A DNA stretch of 64,000 bases from Streptomyces parvulus (GTDB lineage: Bacteria; Actinomycetota; Actinomycetes; Streptomycetales; Streptomycetaceae). The notes below the pieces were generated by a model, which was not told where the DNA came from, ran no database searches, and worked only from the letters and a program-made list of their open reading frames with translations. Of the stretch, positions 1-8,979 are shown in pieces (position 1 is the first letter of the stretch; each line of letters starts with the position of its first letter). The stretch is taken from positions 434,001 through 498,000 of the forward strand of contig NZ_BMRX01000003.1 in assembly GCF_014648855.1 (NCBI RefSeq), given 5' to 3'. Made by a program: the position numbers and the translations under genes.

Positions 1-1
1 G

Positions 2-535
2 GACTCGCTGACGCTGGCCGAGGGCCACGACATCATCGTCCGCCGCGCCGACACCCGGGACGTCCCGGCGGCGAAGGCGATGCACGAACGCTGCTCGGCG
101 CGCACCCTCGGGATGCGCTACCACGGCCCGGTCGGCGACGCCGACCGGTACATGAACCACCTGCTCAGCCCCCGCTTCGGCCGCACCCTCGCCGTGCAGA
201 CGGCCTCGGGGCGGATCGTGGGCCTCGGCCATCTGCTGTGGGACGGGGACGAGACGGAGGTCGCGCTGCTCGTCGAGGACGCGTGGCAGCGCCGGGGCAT
301 CGGCGGCGAACTGCTCGGCCGGCTCGTGGCGATGGCCGCCGAGACGGGCTGCGAGAGCGTGTACGCCGTCACCCAGGCGTCCAACACCGGCATGGTCGCC
401 GCGATGCGCGGCCTGGGCCTCCCCCTCGACTACCAGATCGAGGAGGGGACCCTGGTCGTCACCGCCCGCCTGAACCCGGCCCCCCGCGGCTCCTCCGCGC
501 CGGTGCCGCACGGGGAGCGGATCGGCGGCGAGTAG
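2..535 (+). CDS. GNAT family N-acetyltransferase, 5' end missing
   Basis: The reading frame is open from base 2, so the gene starts outside the window; about 177 residues are visible. The visible part fits an acetyl-CoA-dependent GNAT acyltransferase: a central strand (VALLVED) followed by the acetyl-CoA pyrophosphate loop QRRGIGGELLG, matching the family's Q/R-x-x-G-x-G/A signature, then the helix LVAMAAETGC and strand ESVYAV. An internal ATG at 80 is in frame, but upstream residues (IIVRRADTRDVPAAKAMH) look like the normal first strand and helix of a GNAT fold, so that ATG is not the true start. The substrate cannot be predicted. A strong inverted repeat follows the stop codon. Confidence 0.8.
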   Translation, partial: DSLTLAEGHDIIVRRADTRDVPAAKAMHERCSARTLGMRYHGPVGDADRYMNHLLSPRFGRTLAVQTASGRIVGLGHLLWDGDETEVALLVEDAWQRRGIGGELLGRLVAMAAETGCESVYAVTQASNTGMVAAMRGLGLPLDYQIEEGTLVVTARLNPAPRGSSAPVPHGERIGGE

Positions 536-540
536 ACGGG

Positions 541-576
541 CCGACGGCGCCCGGGAGCACCCCGCGGCGCCGTCGG
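541..576. terminator. Bidirectional terminator hairpin
   Basis: A perfect 11-base inverted repeat (CCGACGGCGCC at 541-551, GGCGCCGTCGG at 566-576) with a 14-base loop lies between two convergent genes, 6 bases after the acetyltransferase stop and 23 bases after the stop of the PLP enzyme on the other strand. There is no T-run, which is usual for Streptomyces terminators. Confidence 0.7.
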
Positions 577-598
577 CGCGCCTACGCCCGCCGCACCG

Positions 599-1822
599 TC
601 ACTCGGCGCCCGACAGCGCCTCCCGCAGCGGTATCGCGCCCGGCGCCCGCTCCCCCAGCGCGCGGTCCAGGTCGGCCCAGAGGTCGTCGACGTCCTCCAG
701 GCCCACCGAGAGCCGCAGCAACCGGTCGCCGACGCCGGCCCCGCGCCGGTCGTCGGCGTCCACGATGCGGTGGCTGATGGACGCCGGGTGCTGGATGAGC
801 GTGTCGACGCTGCCGAGGCTCACGGCCGGGGTGATCAGGCGGACACGGCCGATGACCTCGTGCGGATCGCCGTGCACCTCGAAGGAGACCATCGCGCCGC
901 CGATGCGCGGGTAGTGAACGCGCGCCACCCTCGGGTCGGCGGCGAGGCGCGCGACCAGTTCGGCGGCGTTCGCGGAGGCGGCCCGCACCCGCACCGGCAG
1001 GGTGGACAGGCCGCGCAGCAGCAGGTAGCCGGCGAGGGGGTGCAGTACGCCGCCGGTGGCGAAGCGCACCTGCCGCAGCCGCCCGGCGAACTCCTCGTCG
1101 CAGGCGACCACCCCGGCGAGCACGTCGCCGTGGCCGCCGAGGTACTTGGTGGCGCTGTGCAGCACCAGCCGGGCCCCGTGCTCGGCGGGCCGCTGGAGCA
1201 CGGGGGTGGCGAAGGTGTTGTCGACCAGCAGCGGCACCGATCCGCAGGCGTGGGCGACGGCCCTCAGGTCGACCTCGGCCAGCGTGGGGTTGGCCGGTGA
1301 CTCGACCAGCACCAGACCGGTGTCGGGGCGCAGCGCGTCCGCCACACCCGCCGGGTCGGTCCAGGTGACCTCGGACCCCAGCAGCCCGGCGGTCAGCAGG
1401 TGGTCGCTGCAGCCGTACAGGGGCCGGACGGCGACGACGTGCCGCAGCCCCATCGAGCCGCGGACCAGCAGGACGGCGCTCAGGGCGGCCATCCCGCTGG
1501 CGAAGGCGACCGCGGACTCGGTCCCCTCCAGCTTGGCCAGCGCCGTCTCGAAGCGGGCGACGGTGGGGTTGCCGAGCCGCCCGTAGACCGGCGGGCCGTC
1601 GGGCTCCGCGCCGGTGGCGGCGAAGGCGTCGATGCGGGCGGCCTCGCCGCGGCTGTCGTACGACGGATAGGTCGTCGACAGGTCGATGGGCGGGGCGTGC
1701 AGCCCCTGGCCGGCCAGGTCGTCGCGGCCGGCGTGCACGGCCTCGGTGGCCAGGGCCCGGCCGGTGGCGGCGGTGATGCGTACGGCGTCGGAGGGTGACG
1801 TGGGCGTGCGCGCAGAGTCCAT
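599..1822 (-). CDS. Cystathionine gamma-synthase/lyase-type PLP enzyme
   Basis: PLP-dependent enzyme of the Cys/Met metabolism family, acting on cystathionine, homocysteine or related thioether substrates in transsulfuration. Family marks are YGRLGNPT near the N-terminus, the cofactor-binding stretch VAFASGMAA, DNTFATP, and the Schiff-base lysine in SATKYLGGHGD. The 407 residues from the ATG at 1822 match the usual length; an in-frame GTG at 1840 would add six residues and is less likely. It is divergently transcribed from an Lrp/AsnC regulator 60 bases away, a common arrangement for amino acid enzymes, so the regulator probably controls it. Synthase and lyase cannot be separated from sequence alone. 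Confidence 0.85.
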   Translation of the reverse strand: MDSARTPTSPSDAVRITAATGRALATEAVHAGRDDLAGQGLHAPPIDLSTTYPSYDSRGEAARIDAFAATGAEPDGPPVYGRLGNPTVARFETALAKLEGTESAVAFASGMAALSAVLLVRGSMGLRHVVAVRPLYGCSDHLLTAGLLGSEVTWTDPAGVADALRPDTGLVLVESPANPTLAEVDLRAVAHACGSVPLLVDNTFATPVLQRPAEHGARLVLHSATKYLGGHGDVLAGVVACDEEFAGRLRQVRFATGGVLHPLAGYLLLRGLSTLPVRVRAASANAAELVARLAADPRVARVHYPRIGGAMVSFEVHGDPHEVIGRVRLITPAVSLGSVDTLIQHPASISHRIVDADDRRGAGVGDRLLRLSVGLEDVDDLWADLDRALGERAPGAIPLREALSGAE

Positions 1823-1882
1823 GCCCCCGAGGGTGAACACTCACCGGGCCAACGCGGGGGGCGGCCGTGTTACGTTCGGCAC

Positions 1883-2371
1883 ATGGCCGATTCCGTCGTA
1901 CTGGATCCGGTGGACCTCCATCTGCTGCGGTTGTTGCAGAACGACGCCCGGACCACCTACCGCGACCTCGCCGACCAGGTCGGCGTCGCCCCGTCCACCT
2001 GCCTGGACCGGGTGACCCGGCTGCGGCGGGCCGGGGTGATCCTCGGCCACCGGCTCGAACTGGACCCCGCCCGGCTGGGCCGGGGACTCCAGGCGCTGCT
2101 CTCCGTGCAGGTCCGCCCGCACCGGCGGGAGCTGGTCGGCCCGTTCGTGGAGCGGATCAGGGCGCTGCCGGAGTCGCGCACGGTCTTCCACCTGACCGGC
2201 CCCGACGACTACCTGGTCCACGTGGCGGTGGCGGACATGGCGGATCTCCAGCGACTGGTCCTCGACGGGTTCACCTCGCGGCCCGAGGTGGCCCGGGTCG
2301 AGACACGGCTGATCTTCCAGCAGTGGGACTGCGGCCCGCTGCTGCCGCCGTCGCCGCCGGCCACGCCCTGA
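1883..2371 (+). CDS. Lrp/AsnC family transcriptional regulator
   Basis: A 162-residue amino-acid-responsive DNA-binding protein. An AsnC-type helix-turn-helix lies at about residues 8-55 (LLRLLQNDARTTYRDLADQVGVAPSTCLDRV), and an AsnC ligand-binding RAM domain follows (LLSVQVRP ... FHLTGPDDYLVHVAVADM). The ATG at 1883 sits 6 bases after the -10-like box TACGTT (1871-1876), so the mRNA is probably leaderless. It is divergent from the cystathionine synthase/lyase gene, the most likely target together with itself. The effector amino acid is unknown. Confidence 0.88.
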   Translation: MADSVVLDPVDLHLLRLLQNDARTTYRDLADQVGVAPSTCLDRVTRLRRAGVILGHRLELDPARLGRGLQALLSVQVRPHRRELVGPFVERIRALPESRTVFHLTGPDDYLVHVAVADMADLQRLVLDGFTSRPEVARVETRLIFQQWDCGPLLPPSPPATP

Positions 2372-2449
2372 GCGAAATCCGGCCGCGCGCGCCGTCGGGC
2401 CCCGCCCAGCGGGCTGACGCGGCACCGGTATCCGTATGAGGATGTCCGC

Positions 2450-4138
2450 ATGTCAGAGACCAAGAGCCCGCTGCCCCGCGAGGTCGCCGACGCCTACGTC
2501 GACGACCTCATCGCCCTCGACCCGGTCACCGGTACCTATCTCGGCGTCGCCGAGAGCTCCGGTCTGCTGCCCGACTTCTCGCCCGCCGGACAGGAGGCCG
2601 TGGCGGAGCTGGCCAGGACCACGCTCGCCCGGCTGGACGAGGCGGAGCGCCGGCCCGGCGGGGACAGCGACGTGGAGCGGCGCTGCGCCCGGCTGCTGCG
2701 CGAGCGCCTCACGGCGGAACTGGCGGTGCACGAGGCCCAGGAGGGCCTGCGCTCGGTCGGCAACATGGGCACGGCCGCCCACTCGGTGCGCGAGGTCTTC
2801 ACCATCACGCCGACGCAGACCGACGAGGACTGGGCCCGCGTCGCCGAGCGGCTGCGCGCGGTACCGGCGGCGTTCGCGGGTTACCGCGCGTCGCTGGCCC
2901 TGGGGCTGGAGCGGGGGCTGTACGCCGCCCCGCGGCCGACGGCGACCTTCGTCGAGCAGCTCGGCGAGTGGGCGGACACCGGCGAGGGGCGCGGCTGGTT
3001 CGAGGACTTCGCCGCCGACGGGCCGGACGCGCTGCGCGCGGAGCTGGACGAGGCCGCGCGGGGCGCCACCGCCGCCGTGGCCGAGCTGCGGGACTGGATG
3101 CGCGACGTGTACGCCCCGGCGATCGAGGGCGCCCCGGACACCGTGGGCCGGGAGCGCTACGCCCGCTGGTCGCGCTACTACAACGGCACGGACCTGGACC
3201 TGGACGAGGCGTACGCCTACGGCTGGGCGGAGTACCACCGGCTGCTGGCCGAGATGAAGGCGGAGGCCGAGAAGATCCTCCCGGGCGCCGCGACGCCGTG
3301 GGTGGCGCTGGCCCACCTGGACGAGCACGGCAGGCACATCGAGGGCGTCGACGAGGTCCGCGACTGGCTCCAGGGCCTGATGGACCAGGCCATCGAGCAG
3401 CTGGACGGCACGCACTTCGAACTCGCCGAGCGGGTGCGGCGGGTGGAGTCGCGGATCGCACCGCCGGGCAGCGCGGCGGCCCCGTACTACACGTCGCCGT
3501 CGGAGGACTTCTCCCGTCCCGGCCGGACCTGGCTGCCGACGATGGGCCAGACCCGCTTCCCGGTGTACGACCTGGTCTCGACCTGGTACCACGAGGGCGT
3601 TCCGGGCCACCACCTCCAGCTGGCCCAGTGGACGCACGTCGCGCAGGACCTCTCCCGCTACCAGGCGTCCGTGGGCATGGTCAGCGCCAACGCGGAGGGG
3701 TGGGCGCTGTACGCGGAGCGGCTGATGGACGAACTGGGCTTCCTCACCGACGCCGAGCAGCGCCTCGGGTACCTGGACGCGCAGATGATGCGGGCCGCGC
3801 GGGTCATCGTGGACATCGGCATGCACCTGGAGCTGGAGATCCCGGCGGACTCGCCGTTCCACGCGGGCGAGCGCTGGACGCCGAAGCTGGCGCAGGAGTT
3901 CTTCGGCGCGCACAGCAGCCGCCCGGCCGATTTCGTGGAGAGCGAGCTGACCCGCTATCTGACGATCCCGGGGCAGGCGATCGGCTACAAGCTCGGTGAG
4001 CGGGCCTGGCTGCTGGGCCGGGAGAAGGCCCGCGAGCGGCACGGCGACGCCTTCGACCCGAAGGCGTGGCACATGGCGGCCCTCTCCCAGGGCTCGCTGG
4101 GCCTGGACGACCTGGTGGACGAGTTGTCCCGGCTCTGA
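2450..4138 (+). CDS. DUF885 family putative metallopeptidase
   Basis: A 562-residue protein of the DUF885 family. The strongest feature is the zinc-site-like HEGVPGHHLQLAQ at about residues 377-389, followed at the expected distance by EGWALYAERLMDELG, whose glutamate could complete an HExxH-like metal site. No signal peptide is visible, so it is probably cytoplasmic. Members are mostly uncharacterised and thought to hydrolyse peptides or related amides. The start ATG lies 6 bases after GAGGAT (2438-2443), a weak -10 match, and no Shine-Dalgarno is evident, so translation may be leaderless. It appears monocistronic. Confidence 0.8.
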   Translation: MSETKSPLPREVADAYVDDLIALDPVTGTYLGVAESSGLLPDFSPAGQEAVAELARTTLARLDEAERRPGGDSDVERRCARLLRERLTAELAVHEAQEGLRSVGNMGTAAHSVREVFTITPTQTDEDWARVAERLRAVPAAFAGYRASLALGLERGLYAAPRPTATFVEQLGEWADTGEGRGWFEDFAADGPDALRAELDEAARGATAAVAELRDWMRDVYAPAIEGAPDTVGRERYARWSRYYNGTDLDLDEAYAYGWAEYHRLLAEMKAEAEKILPGAATPWVALAHLDEHGRHIEGVDEVRDWLQGLMDQAIEQLDGTHFELAERVRRVESRIAPPGSAAAPYYTSPSEDFSRPGRTWLPTMGQTRFPVYDLVSTWYHEGVPGHHLQLAQWTHVAQDLSRYQASVGMVSANAEGWALYAERLMDELGFLTDAEQRLGYLDAQMMRAARVIVDIGMHLELEIPADSPFHAGERWTPKLAQEFFGAHSSRPADFVESELTRYLTIPGQAIGYKLGERAWLLGREKARERHGDAFDPKAWHMAALSQGSLGLDDLVDELSRL

Positions 4139-4145
4139 CGGCCGG

Positions 4146-4349
4146 TCACCGGCCCGGTCCGCCCTCCGAGTCGACGACCCGCCCGGTGACCCGGGCCGCC
4201 TCGTCCGTGGCCGGCCACGCGATGAGACGGACCGGGTCGCCGGGCATGCCCCGGCGACCGCCGGCAAGGCACGCGGCGACGGCGTCGCAGTCGTCGCCGC
4301 GCGGGCAACCGAAGGCCACGTACCCGGGGTCGACCGCGTCGACGGTCAC
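4146..4349 (-). CDS. Small ORF with coding-like composition behind the Imm21 gene
   Basis: A 67-residue frame starting at GTG 4349 and ending at 4146. Third codon positions are strongly G/C, as in neighbouring real genes, and the peptide (VDPGYVAFGC ... DDCDAVAACLAG ... DPVRLIAWPATDEAARV) has normal amino acid balance. It starts 21 bases after the stop of the Imm21-type gene and lies in a different frame. I do not recognise it. It could be a separate small protein, or the tail of a longer immunity protein displaced by a frameshift. No good ribosome binding site is visible. Confidence 0.4.
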   Translation of the reverse strand: MTVDAVDPGYVAFGCPRGDDCDAVAACLAGGRRGMPGDPVRLIAWPATDEAARVTGRVVDSEGGPGR

Positions 4350-4369
4350 GGCGTGCCCGGCGAGACCCG

Positions 4370-4888
4370 CTACGCCCCGTCGACCCGCCGGAGCCGCACG
4401 AGGCCCAGCCACGTCTCCGGTCCCGGACGCGCCTCGGCCGCGCGCACCGCGTACCGGCCCGGGTCGAGAGCCACCCGCACGCGCCCCGCGCGCTCCGAGG
4501 CGTCCCCGGGCCAGGCGGCGTCGAACAGGAGCACCGGTCCGGGTACGTTCCAGGCCACCTCGGGCTGCCACTCGGCGGTGTCCAGGGCCGCGGGCACGCC
4601 CGCCAGCACCTCGTCCTCGGAGTCGGCGGCGCACCAGCGGACGAAGGTCCCGTGCTCGGGCAGATAGGCGGTCGAGGCGGGTTCGTCGCCGAGGACCAAG
4701 GCGGTGGCGTCGCCGACCGGGAGAAGTCCGACGTGGCCGTCGACCTCGCAGGCCCGGTCGTAGTCGGAGTCCGCGTCCTCGCCGTCGGCCCCGGTCCAGA
4801 ACGGCAGGACCGTCTCCGGGACCACGATGAGCGGACCGCCGCCCGACTCGACCCACTCCACCGCGCCCGGCTCCGCGTATCGCACCAT
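4370..4888 (-). CDS. Imm21-like immunity family protein (orphan)
   Basis: A 172-residue acidic protein that resembles the Imm21 family of predicted polymorphic-toxin immunity proteins (start MVRYAEPGAVEWVESGGGPL, then FWTGADGEDADSDYDRACEVDGH and WCAADSEDEVLAG). Such proteins are thought to neutralise secreted or contact-delivered toxins. No toxin, secretion or polymorphic-toxin gene is near, so here it looks like an orphan or repurposed family member. The ATG at 4888 is preceded 7 bases upstream by TAGGTT on the same strand, suggesting a leaderless transcript. The family call is from recalled sequence similarity and is moderately sure. Confidence 0.65.
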   Translation of the reverse strand: MVRYAEPGAVEWVESGGGPLIVVPETVLPFWTGADGEDADSDYDRACEVDGHVGLLPVGDATALVLGDEPASTAYLPEHGTFVRWCAADSEDEVLAGVPAALDTAEWQPEVAWNVPGPVLLFDAAWPGDASERAGRVRVALDPGRYAVRAAEARPGPETWLGLVRLRRVDGA

Positions 4889-4909
4889 GCGGCAGAACCT
4901 ACACGCCGG

Positions 4910-5398
4910 TCAGCAGCCGCAGTCCGCCGCGTCCACCGGGGCGGTCAGGGGATCCGCGGCCGGCCGTACGGTGCCCTGCCGGGTCTCGTAGGCGAAGCCC
5001 TCGCGCACCCAGTACTCGAAGCCGCCGCGCATCTCCTTGACGGGGTAGCCGAGTTCGGCGAGGGCGAGTGCCGCGCGGGTGGCGCCGTCGCAGCCGGGTC
5101 CCCAGCAGTAGGTCACCACCGGGACGGCGGGGTCGAGGAGTTGACCTGCCTGCCCGGGGATGCGCGCGGTGGGCAGGTGGACGGCGCCGGGCACGTGGCC
5201 CTGGTCCCAGGACTCGGTGGACCGGCAGTCCAGGAGGACGAATCCGGCCCCGTCCTCGGCGCTCATCGCGGCGGCGACGTCGGAGACGTCGGTGTGGAAG
5301 GCGAGGCTCGCCCGGAAGTACGCGGCGGCCTCGGCGGGCGGCGCGGGGGCGGTGCGCAGCACGGCGTTGACGGTCGTGGCGGTGGTGGTGGCGGTCAT
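4910..5398 (-). CDS. Rhodanese-like domain protein
   Basis: A single rhodanese domain protein of 162 residues. It contains FVLLDCRSTESWDQGHVPGAVHLP and the active-site stretch VVTYCWGPGCDGATRAA, where the first Cys takes the position of the persulfide-forming residue, then the C-terminal RGGFEYWVREGF typical of the family. It probably carries or transfers sulfane sulfur in the cytoplasm. It is divergent from an Lrp/AsnC regulator, suggesting control by amino acid or sulfur status. The protein ends in a CGC motif (DAADCGC), an extra cysteine pair that may be metal or redox active. Confidence 0.85.
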   Translation of the reverse strand: MTATTTATTVNAVLRTAPAPPAEAAAYFRASLAFHTDVSDVAAAMSAEDGAGFVLLDCRSTESWDQGHVPGAVHLPTARIPGQAGQLLDPAVPVVTYCWGPGCDGATRAALALAELGYPVKEMRGGFEYWVREGFAYETRQGTVRPAADPLTAPVDAADCGC

Positions 5399-5522
5399 GC
5401 TCCGGCCTCTCGTCGGCGGTGGTCGCGGTGCAATGAATCTACGGTCGGCCTCCCCGCCCCCTGAAGGGAGATTCCCCGGCTGTTCGCTTGTAGGGCCGGG
5501 GATTCCCTGCTATTCATCTCCC

Positions 5523-5969
5523 ATGACCGAGCATTCACCCGACGCCACCGACTGGCTGATCCTCGACGCTCTCCAGCGCAACGGGCGGGCCGGCTTCGCC
5601 GAGCTGGCCCGTGCCGTGTCGATGTCCGCGAGCGCGGTGACCGAGCGGGTGCGGCGGCTGGAGGAGGCCGGGATCATCCAGGGGTACGCGGCGGTCGTCG
5701 ACCCGGAGCGGCTGGGGCTGCCGATCCTGGCCTTCGTGCGGCTGCGCTACCCGGTCGCCAACTACAAGCCGTTCCACGACCTCGTCGCGGTCACGCCCGA
5801 GATCCTGGAGGCGCACCACGTCACCGGTGACGACTGCTTCGTCATCAAGGTCGCCGCCCGCTCGATGCAGCACCTGGAGGAGGTGTCCGGCCGGATCAGC
5901 GCCCTGGGCTCGGTCACCACGAGCGTCGTCTACTCCTCGCCGCTCCCCCGCCGCCCCCTGGGCCGCTGA
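5523..5969 (+). CDS. Lrp/AsnC family transcriptional regulator
   Basis: A second Lrp/AsnC regulator, 148 residues from the ATG at 5523. The helix-turn-helix lies at about residues 10-55 (LILDALQRNGRAGFAELARAVSMSASAVTERVRRLEEAG) and is followed by an AsnC ligand domain (LAFVRLRYPVANYKPF ... HHVTGDDCFVIKVAARSMQHLEE). The intergenic region with the divergent rhodanese gene contains CCCCGGC (5474-5480) and GCCGGGG (5494-5500) as an inverted repeat, plus the opposed words ATGAAT and ATTCAT. All are plausible operator parts. It likely autoregulates and controls the rhodanese gene. Confidence 0.87.
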   Translation: MTEHSPDATDWLILDALQRNGRAGFAELARAVSMSASAVTERVRRLEEAGIIQGYAAVVDPERLGLPILAFVRLRYPVANYKPFHDLVAVTPEILEAHHVTGDDCFVIKVAARSMQHLEEVSGRISALGSVTTSVVYSSPLPRRPLGR

Positions 5970-5985
5970 GGTCCGCCCGGGACGG

Positions 5986-8979
5986 TCAGCCGGCGCCCCG
6001 CTGGCGCAGGGTGGACCCCGACCGGCCCTTGCCGACCTCCAGTTGGGCGTGGATCCGGCGCCGCAGGTCGGCGACGTGGCTGACGATCCCGACGCTGCGG
6101 TCGCGTTCGCGCAGGGAGTCGAGGACGTCGAGGACCTCGTCGAGGGTCTGGTCGTCGAGGCTGCCGAAGCCCTCGTCGATGAAGAGGGTGTCCAGGCGCA
6201 CGCCGCCGGCCTCGTCCGTGACGACGTCGGCGAGGCCGAGCGCCAGGGCCAGCGAGGCGAAGAACGTCTCGCCGCCGGAGAGCGTGGCCGTGTCGCGCTC
6301 CCGTCCGGTCCAGGCGTCGACGACGTGCAGGCCGAGTCCGCTGCGTCCGCGCCCGGTGCGGTCGTCGGAGTGGACGAGGGTGTAGCGGCCCGCGGACATC
6401 CGGGTGAGCCGGGCGGTCGCGGCCGCGGCGACCTGTTCGAGGCGGGCCGCGAGGACGTAGGACTCCAGGCGCATCCGGCGCTCGTTGTCGGCCGAGGTGC
6501 CCGCGGCGAGTCCGGCCAGGCGGGCGATGCGGGTGTGCTCGTCGCGCAGCGGGGCGAGCCGGCGCACGGAGTCGGCGGCCCGCGCGGAGAGCCGGCCCAG
6601 TTCGCCGCAGCGCCGGACGGCGGCGTCGCGGGCCGAGGAGGCCTCGCGCAGGAGCCGGGCCGCGTCGGCGGCGGCGCGTTCGGCCGCGGCGGGGTCGGCG
6701 GCCGGCCGGCGGGCCGCGTCGGCGGTGTCCGCCTCGGCCAGGATCGCGCGGACGGCGGTCTCCTCCAGGTCCCGGGCGTCGAGGCGGCGCTGCAGCTCGC
6801 GGTGGGCCTCGGCGTCGAGCAGCGCCGCGGCGGCGTCCGCCGGGGTGTCGAAGCCGGCCCGGAACGCCGCGTCGGCGAGGCGGGCGTCGGCGTCCTTGAG
6901 CCGCCGCGCGGCCTCCTCGGCGGCTCGGGCGGTGTCGGCGGCCTCCGTGAGCAGGGCCGCCCGCCGCTCCAGCTGCGCCGCCCGCGCCGCCACACTCCCG
7001 GCGCCGCCGCGGGCGCGGGTCAACTCCTCCTCCAGCGAAGCCTGTTCGCGCTCCAGGCGCTCCCGGCCCGCGACCCGGGAGGCGGACCGTACGGCGGCCT
7101 GCTGCCGGGCGGCGACGCGCTGTTCGCGTTCGTGCTCCGCGCGGCGCAGCTCCTCCTGCGCCGCGTGCAGCCGGGAGCCGGCCGCGCGGGCCGCATCGTA
7201 CTCGCGCTCCAGCTCCCCGGCCTGCTCGGCCAGCCGGGCGGTGGGCGCGTCGCCCGCCTCCGCCGTGGCGGCGGCCAGCGCCTCGCGTACGGTGCCCAGG
7301 CGCCGTTCGGCCTCCGCGCGGCGCTCCTCGGCCTGCTGGTGGGCGGCGAGGGCGCGCTCCTCGGCCTCGCGGTCGACGTGTCCGTCGACCCGGCGGGCCG
7401 GGGCGGGGTGTTCGGTGGCGCCGCAGACCGCGCAGGGCGCACCGTCGGCGAGTCCGGCGGCGAGTTCCGCGGCGATGCCGCTGAGCCGCTGCTCCTTGAG
7501 GTCGAGCCAGTGCGCGCGGGCCGCGGCGGCGGCCTCGGCCGACGCGAGTGCCCGGCGCCGGGCGTCCTCGGTGTCGGCGGCGAGCCCGTCCCGCCGGCGG
7601 GCGGCGTCCAGCCGGCGCCGGGCGGGGTCGCGTTGCAGGGCGAGCTGTCCGGCGCGGGTCGCGGCCTCCTGGGTGTCGTCCACGCGGGTGCGGAGCGCGG
7701 TGCGGGTGGTCTCCCAGTCGGCGAGCCAGGTCTCCGCCTCGTGCAGGACGTCCGCGTCGGCGCGTTCCTGGCGGTCCAGGCCGGCCCGCTCCTCGGCCAG
7801 CTCGGCCACGCGGCGTTCGGCCCGGTGGGCGGATTCCAGGCCGCCCCGTTCCTCGGCGGCTCGGCGGGCGGCCGCGGCCAGTCCGGCGGCGCCGGCGCCG
7901 GCGAGGGCGTCCGGCAGCAGGGCCCGCGCGCGGGCCTCGGAGGCCGCCGACCGCCGGTGCTCGGTCTCCGCGGCGTCCCGCAACTCCAGTGCGGGCGCGA
8001 CCGCTTCGGCCTTGCGGGAGCGCTCCATGCGCCGCTGCGCGGCCTCGTACGCCCCGGTCCGCTCCGCCAGCCGCGCGGCCCGCTCGCGCGCCTCGGCGTG
8101 CCGGCGCTGCAGCCGGTCCAGTTCCCGCGCCTCGGCGAGGGCGCGGTCGGCGGCCGCGTGGGCCGACTCGGCGGCGGTGAGGCGGCAGTCGGCGAGGGTC
8201 AGCAGCTCGCGGGCGGTGCTGCGGGCGACGGCGGCGGCGCCGAGGACGGTCTCGGCCAGGCCCGGCTCGCCCGGCGTCAGCTCCGGCAGTTCCATGGCGT
8301 CGCCGGCGGCCTGCTGCATGCGGTGGGCGTCGGCGAGGAGGGCCGCGTCGCCCTCCCGCACCCCGGCCTCGGTGGTGCGGCGCCGCTCGGCGAGGCGCTG
8401 CTCGACCTCGGCGAAGCGCCGGGTGTCGAAGAGCCGGCCGAGGAGCTTGCCGCGGGCCTCCGCGTCGGCGCGCAGGAAGCGCGCGAAGTCGCCCTGGGGC
8501 AGCAGCACGACCTGGCAGAACTGCTCGCGGCTCATGCCGAGCAGCTGCGTGATCTCCTCGCCGATCTCCTGGTGGGACCGGCTGAGGTCCTTCCACGCCC
8601 CGGCCGCCGCGTCGTACTCGCGCAGCCAGGTCTGGGCCTTGTCGACGGTGGTGCCCTTGCCGCGCAGCTTCGGCCGCTGCCAGGGCGGCTGCCGGGTGAC
8701 CTCCAGGCGCCGTCCGGCGACGGTGAGTTCGAGCCGGACCTCGGTGCGGGTGCCGGCCGCCGCGTGGTCGCTGCGCAGGGCCGTGCCCTGGCCGCTCTGC
8801 CGGGCCCCGGGCACGGAGCCGTACAGCGCGTAGCAGACGGCGTCCAGGACGGAGGTCTTGCCGGCGCCGGTCGGGCCGTGCAGCAGGAAGATGCCGGCCG
8901 CGGAGAGGTCGTCGAAGTCGACGCCCTGGGTGCCGCCGAAGGGGCCGAAGGCGGTGATGTCCAGGCGGTGCAGCCTCAC
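5986..8979 (-). CDS. sbcC: SbcC: ATPase subunit of the SbcCD nuclease
   Basis: A large SMC-like ATPase of 997 residues that pairs with SbcD to cut hairpins and protein-blocked DNA ends. Walker A is GPTGAGKT (about residues 33-40). Long Ala/Glu/Arg-rich coiled-coil arms flank the zinc hook CAVC (about residue 515), and the C-terminal lobe has the ABC signature LSGGETFFASLALALGLADVV and Walker B LDTLFIDEGFGSLD. I chose GTG 8979, because its GTGA overlaps the sbcD stop and upstream residues in that frame are not family-like. The two genes are therefore translationally coupled. The downstream convergent neighbour is the Lrp regulator, 16 bases away. Confidence 0.93.
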   Translation of the reverse strand: MRLHRLDITAFGPFGGTQGVDFDDLSAAGIFLLHGPTGAGKTSVLDAVCYALYGSVPGARQSGQGTALRSDHAAAGTRTEVRLELTVAGRRLEVTRQPPWQRPKLRGKGTTVDKAQTWLREYDAAAGAWKDLSRSHQEIGEEITQLLGMSREQFCQVVLLPQGDFARFLRADAEARGKLLGRLFDTRRFAEVEQRLAERRRTTEAGVREGDAALLADAHRMQQAAGDAMELPELTPGEPGLAETVLGAAAVARSTARELLTLADCRLTAAESAHAAADRALAEARELDRLQRRHAEARERAARLAERTGAYEAAQRRMERSRKAEAVAPALELRDAAETEHRRSAASEARARALLPDALAGAGAAGLAAAARRAAEERGGLESAHRAERRVAELAEERAGLDRQERADADVLHEAETWLADWETTRTALRTRVDDTQEAATRAGQLALQRDPARRRLDAARRRDGLAADTEDARRRALASAEAAAAARAHWLDLKEQRLSGIAAELAAGLADGAPCAVCGATEHPAPARRVDGHVDREAEERALAAHQQAEERRAEAERRLGTVREALAAATAEAGDAPTARLAEQAGELEREYDAARAAGSRLHAAQEELRRAEHEREQRVAARQQAAVRSASRVAGRERLEREQASLEEELTRARGGAGSVAARAAQLERRAALLTEAADTARAAEEAARRLKDADARLADAAFRAGFDTPADAAAALLDAEAHRELQRRLDARDLEETAVRAILAEADTADAARRPAADPAAAERAAADAARLLREASSARDAAVRRCGELGRLSARAADSVRRLAPLRDEHTRIARLAGLAAGTSADNERRMRLESYVLAARLEQVAAAATARLTRMSAGRYTLVHSDDRTGRGRSGLGLHVVDAWTGRERDTATLSGGETFFASLALALGLADVVTDEAGGVRLDTLFIDEGFGSLDDQTLDEVLDVLDSLRERDRSVGIVSHVADLRRRIHAQLEVGKGRSGSTLRQRGAG

